21,660 nucleotides of DNA. Origin: Bryobacterales bacterium (GTDB lineage: Bacteria; Acidobacteriota; Terriglobia; Bryobacterales; Bryobacteraceae). The notes under the pieces are model-generated. The model made no database searches. It saw only the letters and a program-made list of their open reading frames with translations, and was not told where the DNA came from. Numbering within the stretch: position 1 is the stretch's first letter; the number at the start of each line of letters is the position of its first letter. Positions 8,901-16,800 of the stretch are shown piece by piece. The stretch lies in assembly GCA_030838885.1 (NCBI GenBank), contig JAUZEU010000349.1, positions 1 to 21,660 of the forward strand. Direction: 5' to 3'. The position numbers were made by a program, and so were the translations under genes.

Positions 8901-9604
8901 TCGTAGAAGTTCGTCATCACGCGGAACTCCTGCACGGCGTCGTTGGTGGGGATGTAAGCGATGTTATTGACGGCGCGGGTGCGGTCTGTGCTGGTGTCTG
9001 TGATGGCGTTGTCGGGCTGGCCGTCGAGCAGGAAGTTATTGGTTTGCTGCAGGCCGCCGTTGATGGAGAAATTGATGTTGTCGCCGTTGTCGAAGGGGCG
9101 CTGGAACTGCGGATTGCCGTTGAAGACCACGCCGGGCATCAGGTTGACGAAGTTGATGGGATTGCGGCCGATGACAGGGAGTTGAGTGACACGGGTGTTG
9201 TCGAGCACGCCGCCGCGATCAGCGCTGGTGGCTTCGACGAGGGGAGCTTCCGAGGTGACCGTGACGCTCTCGGTAACCGCACCGACTTCGAGTTGGAAAT
9301 CGGAAGTGACCTTTTCGCTGACACGCACCTCTACCCCTTCACGCGTGGATTGTTTAAAGCCAGTAGCCCCAACCGTGATGTTGTAACGGCCGGGCAGGAG
9401 GAAGTTCGCCGTGTAATCGCCAACGTCGGTGGTGTTCACGACGACCTGCTCATTGGTGGCAGCGTTTTTCAGAGTGACTTTGGCGTTGGGTATGGGGGTG
9501 CTGGCCGGATCGGTTACCCGACCGTTGATGGTGCCCCTGAATTCCTGGGCGGCGGCGCTGGAGAGAAGAAGAAGTGCTGCAAGCGGGACGGCAAGACTAC
9601 GCAT
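5987..9604 (-). CDS. Oar-like TonB-dependent outer-membrane receptor
   Basis: This 1205-residue protein starts with a clear signal peptide (residues 1-19, cleavage near SAAAQ). A carboxypeptidase-regulatory-like Ig-type domain (about 22-105: GTINGRVTD, PIPNAKVTL, LLPGRYNITV) follows. Next come a plug domain (about 110-250, with RNPINFVNLMPGV, FLLDGQPDN and GGGVINIATKSG) and a long beta-barrel. It ends in FKFNF, a terminal aromatic pattern typical of outer-membrane barrels. Such Oar-type receptors are abundant in Acidobacteria and are thought to import oligosaccharides or other large nutrients using TonB energy. It is the first gene of the operon and is preceded by a good promoter. The ATG at 9602-9604 begins directly at the signal peptide. 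The ligand is unknown; a carbohydrate is inferred from the downstream kinase and aldolase. Confidence 0.92.
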   Translation of the reverse strand: MRSLAVPLAALLLLSSAAAQEFRGTINGRVTDPASTPIPNAKVTLKNAATNEQVVVNTTDVGDYTANFLLPGRYNITVGATGFKQSTREGVEVRVSEKVTSDFQLEVGAVTESVTVTSEAPLVEATSADRGGVLDNTRVTQLPVIGRNPINFVNLMPGVVFNGNPQFQRPFDNGDNINFSINGGLQQTNNFLLDGQPDNAITDTSTDRTRAVNNIAYIPTNDAVQEFRVMTNFYDSQYGRTGGGVINIATKSGSNGFHGTAYEFMRRYQLDANNISSNAAGLPRYTVDPTGKNVGGHVLDQYGTVLTGPVLLPRLYNGKDKTFWMFGFENYRENAPMSTLTSVPSAAERQGDFSGAGVSVYNPFSTQVNPNFDPTKANSSANPQYIRTQFPNNQVPSSLWNPVGLAIMKSYPAPNFGAPGAVSNNFLVSPNLSQDHFRNYIGRVDHTVNEKERLFFRFAHNRRNQFDNTANGFPVPGMDAQDPLIRVNDNAVMDSLTILNPNTVLDIRLGYTRFIQAAYRTQVTGIDPTTLGFPQSFISQQAVNQPPRIEVNGYPNWGARNPSQNTTNDISLQPSLSLTRGKHSIKTGFELQDFRPNARGGSFLWGSGDFAFDPTFTQQLPEFSNGTGLGMAALLLGTPNNMNSNATSSLLQNTPQLAFHWQYWGFYVQDDFRVSSRLTLNLGLRWDVEGSPAERYNRMNRGFAYYTPSPLASNPNVKNANPADCPACANLTGGLLFAKQGGLPREAFETKFSNFQPRFGAAFRLNEKTVLRGGIGRFFLPEAAYGGSAGFASNTPFVATSGGGINAFIPINTLSNPFPNGVIAPTGASAGLNTFLGQSITFNNPNRQIPYVWSYSIGIQRQLPFRAVLDLSYVGSRTHAINTNDNQAGGARNLNVPSLAQLSLAQQNSTYFSQAVPNPFAGLLPGTSSNGATVPRSQLLVPYPQFGAVFAGSESVGRLWYDSLQLSIEKRMSAGLVTSLSYTFSKQIEALSFLNNQDPRPAKTLANSDRPSRLALSGVYQFPIGRGQRFAGNINRGLNQLIGGWEYNWTGVIQSGTPLNLPGNFNLIGDPRLSSQSFGTWFNTCELLSNGTTRQPNAAHNGFVTGCTNPVWQQIANTSITLRSNPLRSPNLRNPWEPTFDMSLVKRFIIREGMSGDFRFEAFNVFNTVIRGTPNTDPTSTNFGLVSLGQSNFPRQVQLGFKFNF

Positions 9605-9606
9605 AT

Positions 9607-9622
9607 AAGGAGAAGCTCCCTT
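9607..9622 (-). promoter_or_regulatory. Hairpin enclosing the Shine-Dalgarno of the TonB receptor gene
   Basis: On the minus strand the leader reads AAGGGAG CTT CTCCTT just before the ATG. AAGG(G)AG can pair with CTCCTT, with one bulged G and a 3-nt loop. The only Shine-Dalgarno-like purine run (AAGGGAG) would be within the stem, so translation of the first operon gene may be structure-dependent. The pairing is visible; any regulatory effect is inferred. Confidence 0.35.
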
Positions 9623-9634
9623 TTCTTATGCAGG

Positions 9635-9664
9635 ACTATATCAGCCGATCTAGACAGGCGTCAA
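9635..9664 (-). promoter_or_regulatory. Promoter of the TonB receptor-kinase operon
   Basis: On the minus strand, TTGACG (complement of 9659-9664) and TATAGT (complement of 9635-9640) are separated by 18 bp, a good match to a housekeeping sigma-70 promoter. It predicts a transcript starting near 9628, about 24 nt before the ATG. The same region carries CCTGTAT half-sites shared with the nearby palindrome, consistent with control by the divergent regulator. Confidence 0.55.
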
Positions 9665-9706
9665 TACAGGAGAGGGAAAGAAATTACATTATTTCCGGTC
9701 AACTCT

Positions 9707-9720
9707 CTATACCTGTATAG
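9707..9720. promoter_or_regulatory. Palindromic operator candidate CTATAC-CT-GTATAG
   Basis: A perfect inverted repeat of two 6-bp arms with a 2-bp centre lies in the intergenic region between the operon and its divergent GntR/LacI-type regulator. A related CCTGTAT element occurs inverted at 9664-9670, touching the -35 of the operon promoter, and CTGTATAA overlaps the regulator's -10 at 9728-9735. The site sits where the regulator's -35 region would be. This suggests the regulator represses its own gene and, through the second half-site, the operon. Binding is inferred. Confidence 0.45.
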
Positions 9721-9730
9721 CTTTCGTCTG

Positions 9731-9736
9731 TATAAT
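9731..9736 (+). promoter_or_regulatory. -10 box TATAAT of the regulator gene
   Basis: A consensus TATAAT preceded by GTCTG lies only 6 bp before the predicted TTG start of the regulator. Transcription would begin at or next to the start codon, implying a leaderless mRNA; no Shine-Dalgarno is present. No good -35 is visible, and the palindromic operator candidate overlaps the -35 position. Confidence 0.4.
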
Positions 9737-9742
9737 CGTCAC

Positions 9743-10876
9743 TTGCCAAAGGACCTCTCAACTACCCGCCCGCCGCGCAAAACGCAACGATACCAGGCTA
9801 TCCGTGAGCAGATTCGCCGGGATATCGAGGCCAAACGGTATGCGTACGGGGAGCGATTGCCGTCTGATTCGGAACTCGCCGAGCGCTTTTCGGTGTCGCG
9901 GCTCACCGTGATTCGGGCATTGCGCGAACTGGAGTCGGAGGCGCTCGTACGGCGGCGTGCGGGTTCAGGCACGTTCGTTCGGGAGCCGCAAGAGACGACG
10001 GGGGACGGGAACACGCGGGTCTTTGGCCTGCTGATGCCGGACTTGGGAGATGGCGAAATCTTTGAGCCGGTGGCGCGCGCCATTGCACGGGCCGGGGAGT
10101 CGCTGCATCACCGGTTGCTCTGGGGCAATGCGGCGGCATCACAGAATAAGGAGCAGCAGGCGCAGGAGCTTTGCCGTTACCTGATTGAGCGCAGGGTAGC
10201 GGGGGTGTTCTTTGCGCCGGTGGAGCATAGTCCGAATCAGGATCAGGTGAATCTGCGGGTCGCCGCTGAGTTGACGTCGGCGGGCATTCCGATTGTGCTG
10301 GTGGACCGCTGTATTTACCGGTATCCGGATCGCAGTGGCTATGACCTGATTGGAATCGATAACCCGCGCGCGGGGCACAGGATGACGCGGCACCTGGTGG
10401 ATGCAGGGTGCCGACGGATTGTCTTTGCGTCCCGTCCTGGCTCCGCTCCAACTGTCGATGCGCGGCATCGTGGGTACCGGGAGGCGCTGTGGTCTGCCGA
10501 CCTGCAGAGTACGCCGGCTCTGAAGCTGGAACTGGATCGCGATCATGCGGCGACGCTGAGAGAATTCCTGCGTTCCGAGCGGCCGGACGGTATCGTTTGC
10601 GCCAATGATCTGACGGCTGCGACCCTGATGCATGATCTGTTAAGGCTGGGCGTTCGCATTCCGGAAGACGTAAAGATGGTGGGAATCAACGACGTGAAGT
10701 ACGCGAGTTTTCTGCCTGTTCCTCTGACCACCCTAAGGCAACCTTGCCAGGAACTCGGTGCTGCCGCGATGTCGGTCATGCTGGACCGGATTGAGCGCGC
10801 CAGCGGCGGACCGGCGCGGGACGTTTTGCTGGACTGTGCTTTGGTTGTCAGGCAGTCCTGTGGGACGGCTCGCTGA
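9743..10876 (+). CDS. GntR/LacI hybrid transcriptional regulator (AraR-type architecture)
   Basis: This is a 377-residue cytoplasmic DNA-binding protein. Residues about 15-80 form a GntR winged helix (QIRRDI, GERLPSDSELAERFSVSRLTV, GSGTFV). Residues about 92-370 form a LacI-like periplasmic-binding-protein domain for a sugar ligand (VFGLLMPD, GIPIVLVDR, IGIDNPRAG, GIVCANDLTA, TTLRQP). This arrangement is known from AraR-like repressors, which leave DNA when the sugar binds. The frame is open far upstream, but that part lies antisense in the receptor gene. TTG at 9743-9745 is the only plausible initiator before the GntR domain; it lacks a Shine-Dalgarno and may be leaderless. It is divergent from the TonB receptor operon, which it most likely controls; the operator candidate is at 9707-9720. 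Confidence 0.85.
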   Translation: MPKDLSTTRPPRKTQRYQAIREQIRRDIEAKRYAYGERLPSDSELAERFSVSRLTVIRALRELESEALVRRRAGSGTFVREPQETTGDGNTRVFGLLMPDLGDGEIFEPVARAIARAGESLHHRLLWGNAAASQNKEQQAQELCRYLIERRVAGVFFAPVEHSPNQDQVNLRVAAELTSAGIPIVLVDRCIYRYPDRSGYDLIGIDNPRAGHRMTRHLVDAGCRRIVFASRPGSAPTVDARHRGYREALWSADLQSTPALKLELDRDHAATLREFLRSERPDGIVCANDLTAATLMHDLLRLGVRIPEDVKMVGINDVKYASFLPVPLTTLRQPCQELGAAAMSVMLDRIERASGGPARDVLLDCALVVRQSCGTAR

Positions 10877-10907
10877 GGCACCCGATCCGGCTCATTTAAT
10901 TTTTTTT
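10874..10907 (+). terminator. Possible intrinsic terminator of the regulator gene
   Basis: TGAG (overlapping the stop codon) pairs with CTCA at 10891-10894, enclosing CCG-ATC-CGG with a 4-nt bulge. A T-rich run follows, with eight consecutive T at 10900-10907. The stem is short, so strength is uncertain. An alternative pairing, GGCTCA (10889-10894) with TGAGCC (10926-10931), spans the AT-rich tract. Confidence 0.35.
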
Positions 10908-10937
10908 CAAAATATTTTCACTCCGTGAGCCTTTTCG

Positions 10938-10955
10938 TCTCGCATCCGCGCGAGA
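10938..10955 (+). promoter_or_regulatory. Small leader hairpin before the PEGA gene
   Basis: TCTCGC (10938-10943) pairs with GCGAGA (10950-10955) across a 6-nt loop, ending about 6 nt before the GAGGAGG ribosome binding site of the gene at 10975. It leaves the ribosome binding site free. Any function is speculative. Confidence 0.2.
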
Positions 10956-10974
10956 ACAAGCGAGGAGGCATCCA

Positions 10975-11778
10975 GTGTATACAAGTTTGATATTTGCTGC
11001 GGCAGCCATGACTGCCGCCAGCGCATGGGCTGAATTAACGATTCCGGACGGAACGCGGCTGCGCATTCGCCTGGATCAGACGATCTCGTCCGCCAGCGCG
11101 GACGAAGGGCAAACTGTTGAGCTTTCCGTCACAGAACCGGTGAAGATCGGCGACGTGACCGTGATTCCCGAAGGGGCCAGAGTCACCGGCACTGTTACGG
11201 AAGCGCAGGAGAAGCGCCGCATGGGTCGCGCAGGCAAGCTCGATTTTTCACTTGACCGGGTGCGCGCGACGGACGGCGAGTGGATCCCGCTGCGTTACAC
11301 GCTGAATAGGAAGTCGGGTGACAGCCATGCCGTGAGGACCGGGGTAATTACGGCTGGTGTTGCTGTGGTGTTCTGGCCGGCGGCTCCGGTATTTCTGCTG
11401 ATGAAAGGTAAAGACACCACCATCAATAAGGGCGTGATCTTCGATGCTTTCACGGACCAGAATCATGTGCTGGTGAGTTCAGTGTCGAGTGCTCCGGAGA
11501 AAGAAAAGCAGCCTGCGCCCACGGTTTCCCGCCCGACTGCCGGTGGTGGCGCCACCGTGACGATCACATCGGCCGTGAGCGGAGCGGATATCGAAGTGGA
11601 CGGGACCTTCGTGGGTAATACGCCGACGACGCTGCAGGTGCCGGCGGGCTCTCACGAAGTGACGGTGAAGGCCGCAGGTGCGACCTGGCAACGAACGGTT
11701 CAGGTGAACGCGGGCAGCGTGATCAGCCTGAATGCGGACCTGAAGGACACCAGGCTTACGGCAGAGCGGCGGAAATAG
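10975..11778 (+). CDS. Exported PEGA-domain protein
   Basis: This 267-residue protein has an N-terminal signal peptide (1-19, cleavage near SAWA-EL). A beta-rich region follows (about 20-115: IPDGTRLRIRLDQTIS, VIPEGARVTGTVTEA) of a type common in Acidobacteria. A hydrophobic stretch lies at about 121-143 and a PEGA domain at about 193-257 (VSGADIEVDGTFVGNTPTTLQVPAGSHEVTVK). PEGA domains are small surface or periplasmic beta-sandwiches, probably binding or spacer modules. GTG at 10975 is chosen because GAGGAGG lies about 7 nt upstream and the signal peptide begins there. It opens a same-strand run with the ankyrin and QW-repeat genes; the gap to the next start is 24 bp. The molecular role is unknown. 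Confidence 0.75.
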   Translation: MYTSLIFAAAAMTAASAWAELTIPDGTRLRIRLDQTISSASADEGQTVELSVTEPVKIGDVTVIPEGARVTGTVTEAQEKRRMGRAGKLDFSLDRVRATDGEWIPLRYTLNRKSGDSHAVRTGVITAGVAVVFWPAAPVFLLMKGKDTTINKGVIFDAFTDQNHVLVSSVSSAPEKEKQPAPTVSRPTAGGGATVTITSAVSGADIEVDGTFVGNTPTTLQVPAGSHEVTVKAAGATWQRTVQVNAGSVISLNADLKDTRLTAERRK

Positions 11779-11802
11779 TTGGGTGAAAGGAGACGAGGAG
11801 CT

Positions 11803-12819
11803 ATGACGACTTTTAAACGAAATTTGATGATGGCTGGTTTGTTGAGTGTGGTGTCCGCGGCGGGAGCCGCGGTGGTCCGTGACCCTGCGGAACGGAATGG
11901 CGAATTGCTGGCGGCCGTGCGTGATGGTTCCGCGGCCCGGATACAAACAGCACTGAAAGGTGGGGCGAGCCCGAAGGCCGTCGACGCTGAAGGAACCCCA
12001 GTGCTCATGCGGGCGGTCCTGTATTGCGATGCAGACGTCGTGCGCATGTTGCTGGAGCATGGGGCGGACCCGAATGCCCGGGCTGCGAACGGATCGACGG
12101 CTCTGGTACTGGCGGCGGGCGACCTGGCCAAGGTGACAGCGCTGGTGGAGAAGGGCGCGGAGGTTGATGCGAAGTCCCCTATGGGTCGGACGGCCCTGAT
12201 CACGGCGGCGGCACAGCGCGATTCTTACCGGATTGTGAAGTATCTGCTGGAGAAGGGCGCGGATCCGAACGCACGGGATCAGGCCGGCGATTTTCTGACT
12301 GCCGGGAACAACGGAACCGCGCTGATGTTCGCGGTGAAGTCCGGAGACAACCGCACGGTGAAACTGCTGCTGGACCGTGGCGTGGATGTGAACGCTGCTG
12401 CCAGCACCGGCGGAACGGCGCTGGGCGATGCAATCTCGGCGCGCAATGCGGAGGCCGTCCGGATGCTGCTGGATCGGGGGGCCAGGGTGAACCTTGCATT
12501 CGGTCCGATCAGGATGACCCCGCTGATCTGGGCATCATTCCAGGAGTATCCGGAGGTAGTAGAGATGTTGCTGGCGGCCGGCGCCGATGTGAATGCGAAG
12601 GATGCGCTGGGATCTACGGCGTTGATTTGGGCTGCAATGTCCGAGCGCGATGACACGTCTACCGTTTCGGCGTTGCTGCGGGCGGGCGCGGGCCTGGATG
12701 TGAAGACTGCGATGGGCGAGACGCCGATGAGCTGGGCGAAACGCCGGGGAAATACAGGGATCGTCAGGTTATTCGAAAGCGAAATGAAGCAACAGGGAGG
12801 CAGCAATGAGAAGCAATAA
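11803..12819 (+). CDS. Secreted ankyrin-repeat protein
   Basis: This 338-residue protein has an N-terminal hydrophobic signal sequence (about 1-23) and then about eight ankyrin repeats spanning about 32-325. Typical repeat pieces are VVRMLLEHGADPNAR (79-93), IVKYLLEKGADPNAR, TVKLLLDRGVDVNA and VVEMLLAAGADVNAKD. Ankyrin repeats mediate protein-protein contact; the export signal places this one in the periplasm or outside. ATG at 11803 was chosen because GAGGAG precedes it at good spacing; the frame extends to 11779 without a better start. Its last 14 bp overlap the next gene, so the two are probably translated together and may act as partners. Confidence 0.82.
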   Translation: MTTFKRNLMMAGLLSVVSAAGAAVVRDPAERNGELLAAVRDGSAARIQTALKGGASPKAVDAEGTPVLMRAVLYCDADVVRMLLEHGADPNARAANGSTALVLAAGDLAKVTALVEKGAEVDAKSPMGRTALITAAAQRDSYRIVKYLLEKGADPNARDQAGDFLTAGNNGTALMFAVKSGDNRTVKLLLDRGVDVNAAASTGGTALGDAISARNAEAVRMLLDRGARVNLAFGPIRMTPLIWASFQEYPEVVEMLLAAGADVNAKDALGSTALIWAAMSERDDTSTVSALLRAGAGLDVKTAMGETPMSWAKRRGNTGIVRLFESEMKQQGGSNEKQ

Positions 12820-13858
12820 TCTCGTTTGGATGATGGCGGCAACGGCCGCGCTGGCCGTGCCGGCGGTGCGCGCGGAGGCACCGGATCGGGCGCGCGTGAA
12901 GGAAGCCGTGGAGAAAGGCGTGTCCAGGGTATTGGCCAGTGGCCCTTCATTCGTGAAAGTATCCGGCTGCGTGTCATGTCACAACAACACGCTTCCGGTG
13001 ATGGCTGCGAGTCTGGCGCGGGAGCGCGGTCTCAAAGTCGATACGCAGACGGAGCGGCAGCAGCTGAAGGCGATTATCGGAGTGACCACACCGATGCGCG
13101 AGCCACTGCTGGAGGCGACCTATGCGGTTCCGGATACACAGGTATCTTTGCCGTATATCCTGCTGGCGATGCACGCGGAGCACAGCCCGGCCGATGAACT
13201 GACCTCGGCCGCGGTCCATGGCATCGCTGCGAAGCAGTTGCCGGATGGAAGCTGGCCGAATTACATCAACCGGGCGCCGCTGGAGAATGGCGCCATTCAG
13301 GCTACTGCGTTGAGCGTTCGGGCGATTCAGTTGTATGGGATGCCCGGCCGCAGCGCGGAGTGGAAGCGGCGTACGGCGGATGCGCGGGAGTGGCTTAGTA
13401 AAGCCGTTCCGAAGACGACTGAAGACAAGGTGATGCTTGTATCCGGTTTGGCGTGGTCCGGGGCGTTGCCGGACGTGGTGAATCGTGCGGCGCAGCGGCT
13501 GATCTCGGAACAGCGCGCCGATGGCGGCTGGGCTCAGTTAGCAAACCTGGAGTCCGATGCGTATGCGACCGGCAAAGCTCTGGTGGCACTGCATGAAGCC
13601 GGAGTATTGAAGACCGGCGACGACGTTTACCGACGTGGCGTCGAGTATCTGCTAAAGACTCAGCAGGAGGACGGCACGTGGCTGGTGAAGACCCGTGCCT
13701 TCCCGTTCCAGCCATTGAAGGAATCCGGGTTCCCGCATGGACGCGATCAGTGGATTTCGGCGGCGGGAACGAGCTGGGCAGCGATGGCTCTGGCATACAC
13801 GATTGAGCCCCAACCGGAGCCGACCGTGGCTTCGCTTGGTGTCACTTTGCATCGGTGA
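12806..13858 (+). CDS. Secreted QW-repeat (prenyltransferase/squalene-oxidase-like) protein with one CxxCH motif
   Basis: This 350-residue protein has a signal peptide (1-23, cleavage near VRA-EA). A heme-binding-type CVSCH motif is at 55-59, within a stretch too small to show a full cytochrome c domain. Three QW-like repeats, PDGSW (146-150), ADGGW (238-242) and EDGTW (288-292), suggest an alpha/alpha toroid as in squalene cyclases and prenyltransferases. The DxDD-type cyclase motif is not seen, so terpene cyclisation is unlikely. CxxCH implies heme c attached in the periplasm, hence a possible redox or sensing role. GGGAGG precedes the ATG. It overlaps the ankyrin gene by 14 bp and, tail to tail, the kinase gene by 17 bp. 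Confidence 0.75.
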   Translation: MRSNNLVWMMAATAALAVPAVRAEAPDRARVKEAVEKGVSRVLASGPSFVKVSGCVSCHNNTLPVMAASLARERGLKVDTQTERQQLKAIIGVTTPMREPLLEATYAVPDTQVSLPYILLAMHAEHSPADELTSAAVHGIAAKQLPDGSWPNYINRAPLENGAIQATALSVRAIQLYGMPGRSAEWKRRTADAREWLSKAVPKTTEDKVMLVSGLAWSGALPDVVNRAAQRLISEQRADGGWAQLANLESDAYATGKALVALHEAGVLKTGDDVYRRGVEYLLKTQQEDGTWLVKTRAFPFQPLKESGFPHGRDQWISAAGTSWAAMALAYTIEPQPEPTVASLGVTLHR

Positions 13859-16800
13859 TCAGAACAATATCGTTCGTACGAAGTCCCTGGGAGTAAATCA
13901 GCTCCCCTTTGGGGGACCAGTCGAACGAGAAAATCCGATCGCTGTTGAAGTCTGTAACCTGCCGGGGCGGGCCGCCTTCAATGTTCTGAACCCAGACATT
14001 GTCGACGCCGCCCCGGAAGTCTACGTAGGCGATTCCTTTTCCGTCAGGGGTCCAGCGCAAAGTTCCCTCCACCGAGGTGGTATCCGGAAATGCAAATTTC
14101 TTCAAAGGCCGGCCACCATCGGGCGGCAGGATGGCAAGCTCCCACTTCGGGTTGGCAGGGTCTTCCGCATACCAGCAGGCAACGGTTCCGTCTTTCGGTG
14201 ACACGTCCGGATGCGTGGCGAAATGGTCTGACAGCTGCACAGGCGTGCCGCCTTCAGCCGGAACTTTCCAGATGGTCTGAAAACCCCTGGAACCGATGTG
14301 GTGATAGACGAGAAACTTCCCATCAGGGGTCCAGACGGGCCAGTTGCTGTCCTTCGCCCCGGTGGTCAATTGTTTCTGATCGCCGCCGTCCGCATTCATC
14401 CTCCAGATGTTCCAGTTGCCTGAACGGTTCGAGTGGAAGGCGAGGTAGCGGCCGTCCGGCGACGCGGCGGGCGAGTAATTCCGGTGCGCATTGGACGTTA
14501 GCTGGTGCTGGCTCTCGCCATTGACGTCCATGCTCCAGATGTCCGCGTTTCCGCTTGCGTCAGAGGCGTAAACGATGCTGTTTCCGGCGAGCGACAAATC
14601 GAAGTACCGACCGTATCCTGTACTGATGCGGCGGGGTTTGCCTGCGGGCGGCAGAATCCATATGTTGGAAAGTGCCTGGGCCTGCGCGCTGACCAGAGCG
14701 CTGGAATCCCCGCTGAGGCTGATTCCGTAATAGTTGTTCAGATCGTTGGTGACACGCCGGGGTGCACCGTCGGGCCAGGTGATCTGCCAAATCTGCAGGA
14801 ATGAGGAATCCTGGTCGCGGCCCACGAGCAGAAGCCCTTGTTTGCCGGGCAGCCACGCAACCTGATCAACAGACTGCCAGCGGTGAGTGGAGAGGCTTTT
14901 CTGGACGCCATCCTTCAGCCGGATTCCAACCAGTTCCACATAGAAACCCTGCGCATCTGTACTCTCACTGGCGACGGCGATCACGTCTCCGTCTGGCGAC
15001 CAGGCAGGGGCGGACGAGTAGGCGAAGTGCCGCGGATGCTTTCTCGATGCGATCTTCGTCTGCTGTGAACCGTCCACTTCACCGACAATCAACTCGTCTT
15101 GACCGGAACTCATATCTCTGCGGAGAAAAGCTTCCCGACGGCTATCGGGCGACAGGCTTATCGCGCCGCTCACATGTTCGGCCATGCGGCGAGGCGCGCC
15201 ACCAAGCGTGGGGATCCGATAGAGAGTGCCGCGCGTGATCTGGTTGTTGTCGTAAGCAACGTAATAGATCCAGGAGCCATCGCGGGAAAACGTGAGCCCG
15301 CGATACATCGCCCTGCTGTCAGGAAGAATGCGAACGCCGTTTGCGATGGAGACCTGCCGGACCCACAGGCTGAATTTCCCGCCTTCGTCAAGGGCATACG
15401 CGACATACTGGCCGTCTGCCGAAATAGCGGCAGCCGTTGCATTCCCGCTCGTGGTGATCTTGGTGAACTGGGGTGCACGAAAAATCGGGGTAGGTACTTT
15501 TCGGGACAGGACGCCGTAGATGCCGAGTGAGCTCATGACCACGAACAAGATAGCCACCGCAGCCCAGAGGAAAGCAGGCCCGGTGAACCGGCGTGGCGCG
15601 GTTTGCGCACGCAATGGCGGCCAGTTCTCAGAAGTTGCCTCACGCGGGGGAACATGAGAGCCGGCGGGACCTGAGAGCCTCTCGGCGATTTCGGCAAAGC
15701 GCGGATGCCTCCGTAAGCTCTCGAAGCGCCTGTCCACAGGGAGAAACCGGATCCACCATCCCCGCTCATCGGCAGATTTCTCCAGACAGCCCAGGGCTCG
15801 CTCGTGCTCGCCCAAAGCGTAGTGAATCAGCGCGAGATCGTAATGCGATGTAGGCAGATTCTCCACACGGGCGTAGAGCTTTGCGAGAAGCTGGCGTGCT
15901 TCCGTCTGCTCTCCGGAGGCTGCCAGCACGGCGGCCAGAGTGGCGTTTGCCCACGGGTCGTCATTCGAGATTGTGAGGGCACGGCGGGCCCCTGAAACAG
16001 CCTCGCTATGAAGCCGCATGGAACTCAGGACCCACGCCAGAATCAGGAGCACGGTGATATTGTTTTCCGATACGGAGCACGCTTTGCGGCCCACCTCCGC
16101 AGCCTTATCGAGGTGGCCCGCGTTGAAGAGTACCAGGCATCTGCACGCAGCAACACTGGGGGCAAAGGGATCGAGCGAGGCCGCTCTCCGGGCCTGAGCC
16201 ATCGCCTCTTCGTGCCGCCCCTGGGCGCTCAGCAGGAAGGCAAGATACGTATGCGAGACCGCGTAAGACTCGTTGAGATCGATCGCGCGGCGGAAAGCAC
16301 GCTCAGCTTCCCTCCAGTCCCAGTCGTAGTTCCAGATAGAGTAGCCGTAAGCGGTCTGTGTTTCCGCCAGTGCGGAATCGAGGGCGAGGGCTTTGGACGC
16401 GGCTTCTTTCGCAGCTGCGAAACTTTCCGAGGGAGGAAGAACGTTCCAGGTGCCGGCCCAGTTGTAATAATCGGCCACACCAGCATAGGCGCGGGCATAA
16501 TTCGGGTCTTTGCCGATGGCATCCATGAAACACAGCAGAGCCTGAGCCATGCCCTCAGCGGTGTACGTGCTCCAGTGATACCGGCCTCGCAGCCAGGATT
16601 CATGTGCGCGCGGGTTATCCGTGTCGCGCTTCCCCAGAAGTTCGCGTTCTTCAGCATTGAGCCTGGGAATGATGGCCTCAGCCGCCAGTCGCGCAAGCGA
16701 GTCTTCAAGACTGATCAGACTCGTGAAAGTTTCGTCCAGTTGCGCCGCCCAAACCTGCTCGCCCGTGCGGACACTGACCATCTGGACCGTGACGCGGACC

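Noticed and set aside
8453..9742. Long upstream extension of the regulator reading frame
   Set aside because: It lies antisense within the TonB receptor gene, has no domain pattern, and the GntR domain begins after 9743.
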